This document shows, piece by piece, positions 16,740 through 25,024 of a DNA stretch of 41,169 nt. The stretch's first letter is position 1. Each line of letters opens with the position of its first letter. A model generated the notes under the pieces. The model did no database searches. It had not been told where the DNA came from and worked only from the letters and a program-made list of their open reading frames with translations. Location: the NCBI GenBank assembly GCA_035516075.1, contig DATJAQ010000154.1:1-41169 (forward strand), given 5' to 3'. Both the position numbers and the translations under genes were made by a program. Source of the stretch: Gp13-AA77 sp035516075. GTDB lineage: Bacteria; Acidobacteriota; Terriglobia; UBA7540.

Positions 16740-19700
16740 TCAATACTCAGCCGGCACCGCTGCGGGCGGCGCGACATCATTCCTGCGGTGCCGGAAGCCG
16801 TGGAAGATACTGAAAACCACCGGCACAAACAAAAGGGTTGAGACCGTGGCGAACAGCAATCCGCCAATCACCGCGCGGCCGAGGGGCGCGTTCTGCTCGC
16901 CGCCTTCGCCGAGACTCATCGCCATCGGAACCATGCCCATGATCATGGCCAGGGCCGTCATCAGCACCGGCCGTAAGCGCGTGTAGGCCGCCTCCAGCGC
17001 GGCCTCCGCCGGACTAGCGCCCTCGGCCAGCTTCTCCTTGGCAAAGCTCACCACCAGAATGCTGTTGGCAGTGGCCACGCCCATGCACATGATCGCACCG
17101 GTGAGCGCGGGCACGCTCACCGTGGTGCTGGTTACGAACAGCATCCAGACAATCCCGGCCAGCGCCGCCGGCAGCGCCGAGATGATGATGAGCGGGTCGA
17201 GCCAGGACTGGAAATTCACCACGATCAGCAAGTAGACGAGAACGATGGAAAAGATCAACCCGCCGACCAGTCCCTCGAACGACGAACGCATGGTCAGGAT
17301 TTGGCCGCGCACAATGATGCTCGAGCCGTGCGGCAAGCTCGGCTCGCTCTTCGCGAGCACGCGGTCGAGGTCGCTCGCCACGCCGCCCAAATCGCGGCCC
17401 TCCACCGAGCCGAAGATGTCGATCACCGGAGCAACGTTGTAGTGCGAAACCAGCGCGGCGGTTCCGCCCCGGCCGATGGAGACCAGATTGCCGAGGATCT
17501 GGGACGGCGCGCCACTCCCGCTGGCGAGCGGGATGTTCTGCAGGTCCTGCAGCGAATTCATTCCGTACTCCGGGCTCTGCGTCTGCACGCTGTAGACAAC
17601 GCCATTCTTCGGGTCAAGCCAGAACGCGGGCGAAGTCTGGAAGCTCCCGCTCAGCGAGACCAGCAGGTCGCCCGCCAGGTCGCGCGCGGTAAAGCCCACC
17701 TGCTGGGCCCGCGTACGATCCACCTTGATGTTGAGCTCGGGCAGATTGAACGCTTGCTGAATGCGAAGGTCGGCGGCGCCCGGAATGTGCTTCATTCTTT
17801 CGAGCAGTCCGTCGGCGTACTCGCGGTTCGCCGCCACGTTCCTCCCCACCACCTGCACATTGATGGGCGCGGGCAGGCCGAAGTTCAGGATCTGGCTCAC
17901 GATATCCGAGGGAAGGAAGTAAAAAGTCACGCCGGGGAAGGCGCGCGCCAGCTTCAGGCGCAAGTCGTGCACGTATCCGTCCGTGGGAGCGTGGTCCGGC
18001 CTGAGCGAGACCAGAATGTCGGCGTCGCCGCTGCCGATGGGGGCGGAATTGCTGTAGGAGAGGTTGATGCTGCTGTTCGGCAGGCCGATGTTGTCGATCA
18101 CGCTGGCGATTTCGCGCGGGGGGAGCTGCCGGCGGATAAAGTCCTCCACCAGGGCACACACCCGCGCCGTCTCCTCGATGCGCGTGCCGGTGCGGGCGCG
18201 CAGGTGGAGCGTAAACTGGCCGCTGTCGACGTGCGGAAAGAAATCCTGCCCCAGCCACGGAAACAAGGCAAACGAAGCCAGTCCCGCCGCCAGGAAGCCG
18301 AGAGCGAAGAGGCCGCCGCGCCGGAGGCAGGCGCCGAGTACTCCGCGGTACTTCATCCTGAAACGGTCGAACCCGCGCTCAAACCCAAGCTGCCAGCGTG
18401 CCAGGAAGTGCTGCCTGGATTGCGCCTCGAGGCTCTCCGCATCGTGCTCATGGCCCCGAAGCAGGTACTTCGCCATGGTCACCACCAGGGTGCGCGACAG
18501 TACGTAGGAGGCGAGCATGGCAAACACCACCGCCTCAGCCATGGGGACGAAGAGAAAGTGTGCAACCCCACTCAGGAAAAACACCGGCACGAACACGATG
18601 CAGATGGAGAGGGTGGAAACGAAAGCCGGAATGGCGATCTCGCGGGAGCCGTCCAGAATCGCCGGCTCGAGCCCTTTGCCCAGGCCAAGGTTGCGGATGA
18701 TGTTTTCGATGGCCACGGTGGCGTCGTCCACCAGGATCCCGACGGCCAGAGCCATGCCGCCCAGCGTCATGATGTTGATGGTCTCGCCGAGCGCGCTCAG
18801 CACGACCAGCGAGGTCAAGATCGAGAGCGGGATCGACACCGCAATAATCAAGGTGCTGCGCCAGCTTCCCAAAAACAACAGGATCATGGCCGCTGTCAGA
18901 AAAGCTGCGATCAGCGCTTCGCGCACCACACCCTGGATGGCGGCACGCACGAACAGGGATTGATCGGCCAGGAAACTGAGCTTGAGCTGCGGCGGCAGCG
19001 TCGGGGCCATCCCGCGGACCACCTGTTTCACCCGGTTGATGATGTCCAGGGTCGAAGCCGGGCCCGTCTTGAGCACCGTCAGCAGCACGGAGCGCTGTCC
19101 GTTGACGTGGGCGATGTTGGTCTGGGGCGGCGAGCCGTCGCGCACCTGCGCCACGTCGCGAACGTAAATCACGGTGTTTCCGGCCGTCTTGATGGGCAGA
19201 TCGTTCAGGGCCTCGATGGTCTGGGGACTCCCGTTGGTCTCGACGCTGTACTCAAAGGGCCCGATCTTGGTGGTTCCCGAGGGCAGGATTAGGTCCTGAT
19301 TGCCGACGGCGTTCACCACGTCGATGGGGGAAAGCCCCTTCGCCTGCAGCGCCGCCGTGTTCAGGTCTACCTGCACGGAGCGCATTTTGCCGCCATACGG
19401 GTAGGGAATGGCAGCGCCCTGGACGGTGGCCAATTGAGTGCGAATGAAATTCACGCCCAAATCAAAAAGACGCTGCTCGGAAAGCCCCTGCCCTCCGAGG
19501 CCGATCTGAAGTATCGGGACGCTCGACGCGCTGTACTCGATCACCAGAGGCGGCGTGGTGCCGGGCGGGAAGAAGCGAAGCTGCGTCTGGCAGATGGCCC
19601 CGATCTGGCTGAGGGCGGTGCCGATGTCCGTGCCCGGTTGGAAGAAGACTTTGACGATCGCGCGTCCCACCCACGTCTGCGACTCGATGTGCTCGATGTT

Positions 19701-19928
19701 ATTCACCGTCGTGGTCATTGCGCGCTCGTTCTGGGACACGATGCGGTCCGCCATTTCCTGCGCGTCAAGGCCGCTGTAGTTCCAGAGCACGCTGATGACG
19801 GGAATATTGATGTTGGGGAAGATATCTTTGGGGTCGCGCAGAATTGCCATCACCCCAAGGATCAGAATGAGGATGGCCACCACCACGAACGTATAGGGCC
19901 GCCTGAGAGCCAGCCTGACGATCCACAT
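16740..19928 (-). CDS. RND efflux permease, HAE1/AcrB-like hydrophobe/multidrug type
   Basis: The proton-driven inner membrane pump of the tripartite system, 1,062 residues, full length. It begins MWIVRLALRRPYTFVVVAIL, a classic RND start, preceded by AGGGAAG. TM4 carries the proton-relay aspartates in ALAVGILVDDATVAIENI, the HAE-type pair (DD), unlike the HME-type segment in the broken cusA. Other landmarks are LFLGSWRSTLIIAVSIPLSI, TLGGMALAVG, the periplasmic segment FFPHVDSGQFTLHLRARTGT, and the C-terminal RLRPVLMTALAMIMGMVPMA with GRAVIGGLLFATVSTLLFVP. The sequence resembles the subgroup found with NodT channels in Acidobacteriota and Proteobacteria. No local regulator (TetR or MarR) was found upstream. 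The adaptor and channel genes follow directly. Confidence 0.96.
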   Translation of the reverse strand: MWIVRLALRRPYTFVVVAILILILGVMAILRDPKDIFPNINIPVISVLWNYSGLDAQEMADRIVSQNERAMTTTVNNIEHIESQTWVGRAIVKVFFQPGTDIGTALSQIGAICQTQLRFFPPGTTPPLVIEYSASSVPILQIGLGGQGLSEQRLFDLGVNFIRTQLATVQGAAIPYPYGGKMRSVQVDLNTAALQAKGLSPIDVVNAVGNQDLILPSGTTKIGPFEYSVETNGSPQTIEALNDLPIKTAGNTVIYVRDVAQVRDGSPPQTNIAHVNGQRSVLLTVLKTGPASTLDIINRVKQVVRGMAPTLPPQLKLSFLADQSLFVRAAIQGVVREALIAAFLTAAMILLFLGSWRSTLIIAVSIPLSILTSLVVLSALGETINIMTLGGMALAVGILVDDATVAIENIIRNLGLGKGLEPAILDGSREIAIPAFVSTLSICIVFVPVFFLSGVAHFLFVPMAEAVVFAMLASYVLSRTLVVTMAKYLLRGHEHDAESLEAQSRQHFLARWQLGFERGFDRFRMKYRGVLGACLRRGGLFALGFLAAGLASFALFPWLGQDFFPHVDSGQFTLHLRARTGTRIEETARVCALVEDFIRRQLPPREIASVIDNIGLPNSSINLSYSNSAPIGSGDADILVSLRPDHAPTDGYVHDLRLKLARAFPGVTFYFLPSDIVSQILNFGLPAPINVQVVGRNVAANREYADGLLERMKHIPGAADLRIQQAFNLPELNIKVDRTRAQQVGFTARDLAGDLLVSLSGSFQTSPAFWLDPKNGVVYSVQTQSPEYGMNSLQDLQNIPLASGSGAPSQILGNLVSIGRGGTAALVSHYNVAPVIDIFGSVEGRDLGGVASDLDRVLAKSEPSLPHGSSIIVRGQILTMRSSFEGLVGGLIFSIVLVYLLIVVNFQSWLDPLIIISALPAALAGIVWMLFVTSTTVSVPALTGAIMCMGVATANSILVVSFAKEKLAEGASPAEAALEAAYTRLRPVLMTALAMIMGMVPMAMSLGEGGEQNAPLGRAVIGGLLFATVSTLLFVPVVFSIFHGFRHRRNDVAPPAAVPAEY

Positions 19929-20752
19929 AGCCTGACTTCCCTACCCTTGCTTCATTGCGCCGTGTGCTGAGACCGATGGTCCGTCCGGCTCGGGGACAGC
20001 GTTGGCGTCCCCGCTTAATTAGGACGGACGCCGGTACGCGCGGGTTCCGCGCCCTCCCAAGATTCGCTCTGCCCAAAACGGATAGCGCGTCATGCCGGTG
20101 GGTGCCTCCAAATTATTCGAAGCCGCCCAGCGCCATCTGGAACAGCCGGTAAGAACTGACCTACAGATATCATATTGTAGACGAGAATTGTGCGCACCGA
20201 AGAACGCGGGAGCACCCTGGTTGAATCTCTCGACGCTCCTGCCCGGTTCGGCCACGCTGAGCACGGGGACGGCCGCGCGTTTCAGGCAGAAGGTCTTGAC
20301 GTCATGTTATAGTTGTGATAAATTACTCTTGTGCTTACAGAGCGCCTCGGCACCGTTGCCGGGACTGGCTCCAGCCAAGCCCGGACCATGCCCTCGATGC
20401 ATGCCGGCGCCCGGCGTGTCGAAATGCCGGCATCAATCAGAGGCTCGGGTGCCTCGCTCCCGATGATCGGTTGGCTTGCCTTTCCCGCCTTCCTCGGACC
20501 GAGCTGCCAGTTTTCGGCCCGGCGGAGCTACGAGCGAAGCCGGAATGTTTAACAAAACAAATGGCTTACAAATATGTCCCGAAAAGGTGGGATTTTTGGG
20601 ACGGCGCGGCCGGCGGCCTCCGAGAGTCTTGTTTGCGGGACCCCAATCCTTGGGGTAGCATGGTTCATCAAGCTCCGGGCAGAATCGAGTGCGCAACGGC
20701 GTCCGCCGGCAGCGTCTACCGTTAGGGCGTCTCGGACCCAGGGAGAAGCAGT
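19929..20752 (+). other. 824-bp region without a recognisable gene
   Basis: The stretch lies between the divergent RND operon and the zinc-ribbon gene. Several frames of 60-135 codons are open on both strands, but none gives a recognisable domain and their composition is that of random high-GC reading frames. No TetR, MarR or two-component regulator, which one might expect beside an RND operon, was seen. AT-richer patches occur near 20165-20180 and 20296-20345. The second holds a good sigma-70-like promoter, listed separately. It must also carry the RND operon promoter on the minus strand near 19929-20000, which I could not place. Confidence 0.6.
20296..20324 (+). promoter_or_regulatory. Sigma-70-like promoter in the geneless region
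   Basis: TTGACG (20296-20301) and TAAATT (20319-20324) are separated by 17 bp, in an AT-rich patch that contrasts with the surroundings. The first recognised gene downstream is the zinc-ribbon gene at 20753, about 420 bp away, so the promoter would give a long leader or a separate small RNA or peptide. This is a by-eye consensus match. Confidence 0.4.
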
Positions 20753-21382
20753 ATGACTCTGATCGCGTTCACGCGGAATCACACCGACCACTCCACCGAC
20801 AAGGGGTACCAGTTCGAGTTCTTTTGCGACCGCTGCGGCAGCGGCTTCATGTCGGAATTCAAGCCGTCGCTTACCGGTTTTGCGGGCAGCGCCCTGCGCG
20901 CCGCAGGGGGATTATTCGGGGGCTTTCTCGGGAGCGCGGGATCGAGCACCTACGAGATTGAACGGGCGGTGGAAGGGCCCGGGCACGACAAGGCATTTCG
21001 CGAGTGCATTGAGGAAGCCAAGCCGAATTTCCGGCAGTGCCCGAAGTGCGCGAAGTGGGCCTGCGTCGCCGCCTGCTGGAACGAGAAGCGCGGCCTCTGC
21101 TACGACTGCGCGCCAGACGTGGAAACGGAGTTGGCCGCCGCCCAGGCGCAGGCCACCGTGGAGCAAATTCAGACCAAGGTGCGCGAGCAGGACCTGACGA
21201 AAGATATCGACCTCACCAGCGAGGCGGCCGCGCTGTGCCCCGCTTGCGGCGCGCGTACGCAGGGTGCGAAATTCTGCCCGGAGTGCGGCAAGCCCCTGAG
21301 GCCCAAGACCGAGTGCCCGCGCTGCGGCACCAAGTTTGAGGCCGGCACGAAGTTCTGCCCGGAGTGCGGCCAAAAGGTGTGA
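20753..21382 (+). CDS. Multi-zinc-ribbon protein of unknown function
   Basis: A 209-residue cytoplasmic protein rich in CxxC pairs. The N-terminal half has C25-x2-C28, then a Gly/Ala-rich hydrophobic insert at about 42-63 (GFAGSALRAAGGLFGGFLGS), then a dense cysteine block C96, C99, C104, C108, C116, C119. A helical linker at about 122-150 leads to two tandem C-terminal zinc ribbons of the CPxCG type: C162/C165 with C175/C178, and C188/C191 with C202/C205. The start ATG 20753 is preceded by AGGGAGAAG. Such ribbons often mediate protein or nucleic-acid contacts, but I do not recognise the full architecture. A gene for a probable double PH-like domain protein follows 115 bp downstream on the same strand, suggesting the two work together. 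Confidence 0.85.
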   Translation: MTLIAFTRNHTDHSTDKGYQFEFFCDRCGSGFMSEFKPSLTGFAGSALRAAGGLFGGFLGSAGSSTYEIERAVEGPGHDKAFRECIEEAKPNFRQCPKCAKWACVAACWNEKRGLCYDCAPDVETELAAAQAQATVEQIQTKVREQDLTKDIDLTSEAAALCPACGARTQGAKFCPECGKPLRPKTECPRCGTKFEAGTKFCPECGQKV

Positions 21383-21497
21383 GAAGCGCGCGGCCGAAAG
21401 AGGCCGTGGGGCACAGGGCCAGGTCAAGGGGAAATTTGCCGCGCGGCGCCGGGCACAGTGGGAGATCGCGAGTTCACCCTTCAGGCCGCGAGTTCCA

Positions 21498-22889
21498 ATG
21501 CCATCCTTCTCGGGAAAATTCCAGTACCACGATCCCGCCGGAACCGGCGCCCCGAGCGGCGCGTCCAGCGGGGCCTGCCGCCTCTCGTTCGACGAGGTCA
21601 ATCTCACCCTCACGCCCGAGCGGGGCGCCCCCTGGATATTCGATCTTGGCGATATCGACGTCTTCGCGCCGGGCGATTACGAGCTGACCCTCATGCTGTA
21701 CACCGGCGCTCAAATCGTGCTGCAGCAATTCGGCAAAGTTTTCCAGAACCTGGCGCACGATCTGCTGGAAGCCTATCGCAAGCGGCTGGTGCAATGCCTG
21801 CTGCTGGAAGACCTCGAGGAGATCACGCGCTTCGACGGCTTCGCGCGGCTCGAGTCTCCGTCGCGCGCCTTCTCGTCCGCAGCCGAGTTCCGCCTCTACA
21901 AAAGCAACCTTGCCGTGCTGCCGGGCACGGCCACGGGCATGCAGTGGCGCTACAGCGACCTCGAGAGCGTCAGCCTCGACGCATCGGCTTACACGGTCAC
22001 GCTGGAGTCAGGCAATGAGCGGCTCGTGGTGTCGAAGCTCGCCAAGCGCACGCAGGAATTCGCGGAGCGCGTGCAGGGGGCCTCCAACCGGTTGCGCGAG
22101 CAGGCGGCCGGCGCGGTGCACGATCTGCTTCCCTTCCTCAGCCCCGACCAGTTCCGCCAGGCGGCCGCACTGCTGGCCGAGGGCCGCACCGCCTCGCTCG
22201 GCAAACTGCAAGCCATTTCGCCGAAGATCGAGGCCGCCCTCGCCTCAAACGCGGTGGATGCCCGCCAGAAACCCTACTTCGACTCGCTGCGCAGCCGCGT
22301 CCCCGCCGGCTGGCTTTACGCCGGCTTCAAGCTGCTGCGCCAGGATGAGGCTGAAGAAAACGGAGCGGAAACCGCCCACGACTCGGATGCCGCCGGCGCC
22401 GAAGCCGTGCCCCAGGGCGACGGCCCCGCGGCCAGCGGCGAGGGGCTGCCGGCGGAGGAGCGGCGACCCATCCTCTACTGGTTCTTTTTCCCTCTCAACC
22501 CGCAACCGGGAGCGCGGGCGCCGTCAAATCTGGTGGCCTGGGAAGCCACCACGAAGTCCGGCCGGGCGACTTACTTCTTCCGGCTGCTCCCGCCCGAGCG
22601 CGCCGCGGGCCTCGCAGACCCTGGCCAGGCGCAGGGCCTGGTGGAAGCAGCCATTCGCGAGCTGAACCGCGCCATCGTGCTGCTGAATTTCCGCCGCGAG
22701 CCCATCTACCAGTCCGACGACGCTCTCGCGCTCCAGCCCCGCTTCCGCCGTTACGCCATCGCCTGCCGGAAGCTGCCTGAGCTCCGGCGGCTGCGAGCTT
22801 CGTTCCTCGGCCGCGCCATCCACACCTCACCGGAGGCGTGGCAGAAGCAGGTGGATGTTTTTCTCGCTGGAAAGGAGACCCCTAAATGA
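21498..22889 (+). CDS. Unrecognised protein with two probable PH-like domains, coupled to uronate isomerase gene
   Basis: A 463-residue soluble-looking protein. I see two similar units at about 27-95 and 128-195. Each has short alternating beta strands ending in an amphipathic helix (LSFDEVNLTL ... ILQ-like strands ... FGKVFQNLAHDLLEAY; and FRLYKSNLAVLP ... RLVVSKLAKRTQEFAERV). This pattern suggests bacterial PH-like domains, an inference from secondary-structure impression. A helical middle (about 196-260) follows, then a C-terminal domain (about 268-455) with RPILYWFFFPLNPQ and a helix-rich end. No catalytic motif is visible. ATG 21498 was chosen because upstream codons read like noncoding Arg-rich sequence. 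The stop overlaps the start of the next gene as ATGA, so translation is probably coupled to the KduI/IolB-type isomerase. The function is unknown. Confidence 0.75.
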   Translation: MPSFSGKFQYHDPAGTGAPSGASSGACRLSFDEVNLTLTPERGAPWIFDLGDIDVFAPGDYELTLMLYTGAQIVLQQFGKVFQNLAHDLLEAYRKRLVQCLLLEDLEEITRFDGFARLESPSRAFSSAAEFRLYKSNLAVLPGTATGMQWRYSDLESVSLDASAYTVTLESGNERLVVSKLAKRTQEFAERVQGASNRLREQAAGAVHDLLPFLSPDQFRQAAALLAEGRTASLGKLQAISPKIEAALASNAVDARQKPYFDSLRSRVPAGWLYAGFKLLRQDEAEENGAETAHDSDAAGAEAVPQGDGPAASGEGLPAEERRPILYWFFFPLNPQPGARAPSNLVAWEATTKSGRATYFFRLLPPERAAGLADPGQAQGLVEAAIRELNRAIVLLNFRREPIYQSDDALALQPRFRRYAIACRKLPELRRLRASFLGRAIHTSPEAWQKQVDVFLAGKETPK

Positions 22890-23704
22890 CCGCACCCCAG
22901 GCCGAACAGATGATCTTCCGGCACACTGATGCCCAAGTGGGCCGTCATCTGGCCGTGACCCCCGCCAACAGCACGATGCGGCACCTCGCCTACGGCCGCA
23001 TCATCCTGAGTCCAACGCAAACCTCGGCGGCGTTCAACACCGGCGGGCGCGAAGCCGTGTTGGTGTGCCTGGCGGGCGAGGCGCGCGTGAGGGCCGGCGC
23101 CGAAGACGTCACGCTCGGCAAGTTGGACTCCCTCTACATTCCGCGCGACTCGGCGGTGCAGGTGGCCACGGCGTCGTCCGTGGATCTCGCGGAATTCTCC
23201 GCCGAAGTCGTGGGCCGTTACCCGCTCCGCGTGGTTCCGGCCGCCGAAATCACCGAAGCGTCGGGACTGAAGTTCGTCACCGGCGCGCCGGGCGCCACCC
23301 GCTCGGTCAGCATGCTGGTGACCCGCAACGTGGAGGCGGGCCGGCTGCTGGTGGGCGTCACCACCTCCGAGGCCGGGAATTGGACCAGTTGGCCGCCGCA
23401 CGAGCACGCCCGGATGCTGGAAGAGATGTACGTCTACTTCGATATGCCGTCGCCCGCCTACGGCATTCAATTGGTCTACAACAACACCGAATACCCTGAG
23501 CTGGTCACGGTGGTGCGCGAGGGCGACGCCGTGACGATGCCGGCCGGCTACCACCCGAACGTGGCCGTACCGGGGCATCGCCTCACCTTCCTCTGGGCCA
23601 TGGCGGCGCATCGCGAAGTGGAAGATCGCCAGTACGGGGTGGCAAACGTTCAACCGGACTTTAGCCAGGTGAGCCTGAACCTTCAGGGCAGTGCCAGGAA
23701 GTAG
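22886..23704 (+). CDS. KduI/IolB family isomerase (5-deoxy-glucuronate isomerase-like)
   Basis: A double cupin isomerase of Pfam family KduI, 272 residues. The metal site HxHx4E...H is visible: H172, H174, E179 and H223, in NWTSWPPHEHARMLEEMYVY and VTMPAGYHPNVAVPG. The NW[ST]S[YW]PPH signature is closer to IolB (5-deoxy-glucuronate isomerase of inositol breakdown) than to KduI (4-deoxy-5-keto-uronate isomerase). However, the neighbours are hexuronate genes (ExuT, KDG kinase, KDPG aldolase, ManD, an SDR), and no iolCDEG genes are present. A KduI-like role on unsaturated uronates or a related keto-uronate is therefore plausible by context. It overlaps the preceding gene by ATGA and is 14 bp before the transporter gene. 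Confidence 0.85.
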   Translation: MTAPQAEQMIFRHTDAQVGRHLAVTPANSTMRHLAYGRIILSPTQTSAAFNTGGREAVLVCLAGEARVRAGAEDVTLGKLDSLYIPRDSAVQVATASSVDLAEFSAEVVGRYPLRVVPAAEITEASGLKFVTGAPGATRSVSMLVTRNVEAGRLLVGVTTSEAGNWTSWPPHEHARMLEEMYVYFDMPSPAYGIQLVYNNTEYPELVTVVREGDAVTMPAGYHPNVAVPGHRLTFLWAMAAHREVEDRQYGVANVQPDFSQVSLNLQGSARK

Positions 23705-23718
23705 CCGCCGGGAGCGAA

Positions 23719-25005
23719 GTGGATCAGCCTCAAACCCGCACGGGACTGCGCATCGGACACTTCCGCTGGGTTATCTGCGCCCTGCTGCTGTTCGGCACCA
23801 CTAAAAACTACATGGACCGCCAGGTGCTCGGGGTGCTCAAGACCACCTTGCAGCACGACCTCGGCTGGAGCGAAATCGATTACGGCCACCTGGTGTTCGC
23901 CTTCCAGGCCGCCTACGCCGCGGGCCTAGTGATGGTGGGCAGGCTCATCGACCGTTTGGGAACGCGGCTCGGCTTTGCGCTGGCCATGGTGTTCTGGAGC
24001 CTGGCCTCCATGGCGCACGCCGTCGCCGGTTCGCTCGCCAGCTTTGAAGCTGCCCGCGCCGCCCTCGGTCTGGGCGAGTCGGCCATCTTCCCCGCCAGCA
24101 TCAAAACGGTGGCGGAGTGGTTTCCGCAGAAAGAACGCGCCCTCGCCACCGGCATTTTCAACGCCGGCACCAACGCCGGGGCCATCATCACGCCGCTGAT
24201 CGTGCCCTGGATCGCGATTCATTGGGGCTGGCGCTGGGCCTTCGTCGTCACCGGATCGCTGGGCTTCCTCTGGCTGGTGCTCTGGCTCGCGCTCTACCGC
24301 AGGCCCGAGGAGCACCCAAGGCTCTCAGCGGCGGAGCTCCAATACATCCGCGGCGACTCGCCCCCCGCGGCCGGCAAAGTTAAATGGGCGCAACTGCTGC
24401 CGCATCGCCAGACGTGGGCCCTGGTGCTGGGAAAGTTTTTCACCGACCCCGTCTGGTGGTTCTATCTTTTCTGGGCCCCCGATTTTCTCGAGCGCAGGCA
24501 CGGCCTGACTCTCATTCAAATCGGAGTTCCCGTCATGGCCATTTACGTCATCTCCGACGCCGGCAGCGTGGCGGGCGGCTGGTTTTCGTCCTGGCTCATC
24601 CGGCGCGGAGCCAGCGTGAACCGGGGCCGCAAAACGGCCATGCTGGTTTGCGCCGCCTGCGTGTTGCCGGTGGTCTACGCTTCCCGGGCGCAGGGACTGT
24701 GGACGGCCGTACTGCTCATCGGCCTCGCCGCCGCCGCCCACCAGGGTTTTTCCGCCAACATGTTTACCCTGGCCACCGACATGTTTCCGCGCCAGGCGGT
24801 CGCCTCCGTGGTGGGGCTGGCCGGCATGGCGGGCGCGGTGGGCGGCATGCTCATCGCTGAGGTTGTCGGCTACGTTTTGCAGACGACCGGCAGCTACAGA
24901 ATCCCATTCCTGATGGCGGGCTTCGCGTACCTCGTCGCGCTAGGGGTGATTCAGTTGCTTGCGCCGCGGCTTGAGTCCGCTACACTGAAACTCTCCGGCA
25001 CTTGA
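23719..25005 (+). CDS. MFS transporter, anion:cation symporter family, hexuronate transporter-like (ExuT)
   Basis: Inner membrane importer, 428 residues with about 12 hydrophobic segments. The ACS-family start FGTTKNYMDRQVLGVLKTTL matches the INYxDRxxLs region of ExuT/GarP/GudP transporters. Loop motif GRLIDRLGTRLGF follows TM2-3, and LGLGESAIFPASIKTVAEWF with ERALATGIFNAGTNAGAII is highly typical of hexuronate and glucarate carriers. The C-terminal half includes NMFTLATDMFPRQAVASVVG. The start is GTG 23719, 14 bp after the isomerase gene. Substrate assignment (galacturonate, glucuronate or an oligouronate-derived sugar) comes from family and operon context. Confidence 0.9.
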   Translation: MDQPQTRTGLRIGHFRWVICALLLFGTTKNYMDRQVLGVLKTTLQHDLGWSEIDYGHLVFAFQAAYAAGLVMVGRLIDRLGTRLGFALAMVFWSLASMAHAVAGSLASFEAARAALGLGESAIFPASIKTVAEWFPQKERALATGIFNAGTNAGAIITPLIVPWIAIHWGWRWAFVVTGSLGFLWLVLWLALYRRPEEHPRLSAAELQYIRGDSPPAAGKVKWAQLLPHRQTWALVLGKFFTDPVWWFYLFWAPDFLERRHGLTLIQIGVPVMAIYVISDAGSVAGGWFSSWLIRRGASVNRGRKTAMLVCAACVLPVVYASRAQGLWTAVLLIGLAAAAHQGFSANMFTLATDMFPRQAVASVVGLAGMAGAVGGMLIAEVVGYVLQTTGSYRIPFLMAGFAYLVALGVIQLLAPRLESATLKLSGT

Positions 25006-25024
25006 GCCGGCGCATCGGGTGACC

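Noticed and set aside
17301..19292. A 663-codon open frame on the plus strand opposite the RND pump gene
   Set aside because: It lies wholly antisense to a clear full-length RND gene, is rich in Arg/His/Gln without domains, and is the expected shadow frame of high-GC coding DNA.
20092..20466. A 124-codon plus-strand frame in the geneless region as a possible gene
   Set aside because: It has no ribosome binding site, no domain and an irregular Pro/Cys/Ser composition, and the promoter-like site lies inside it.
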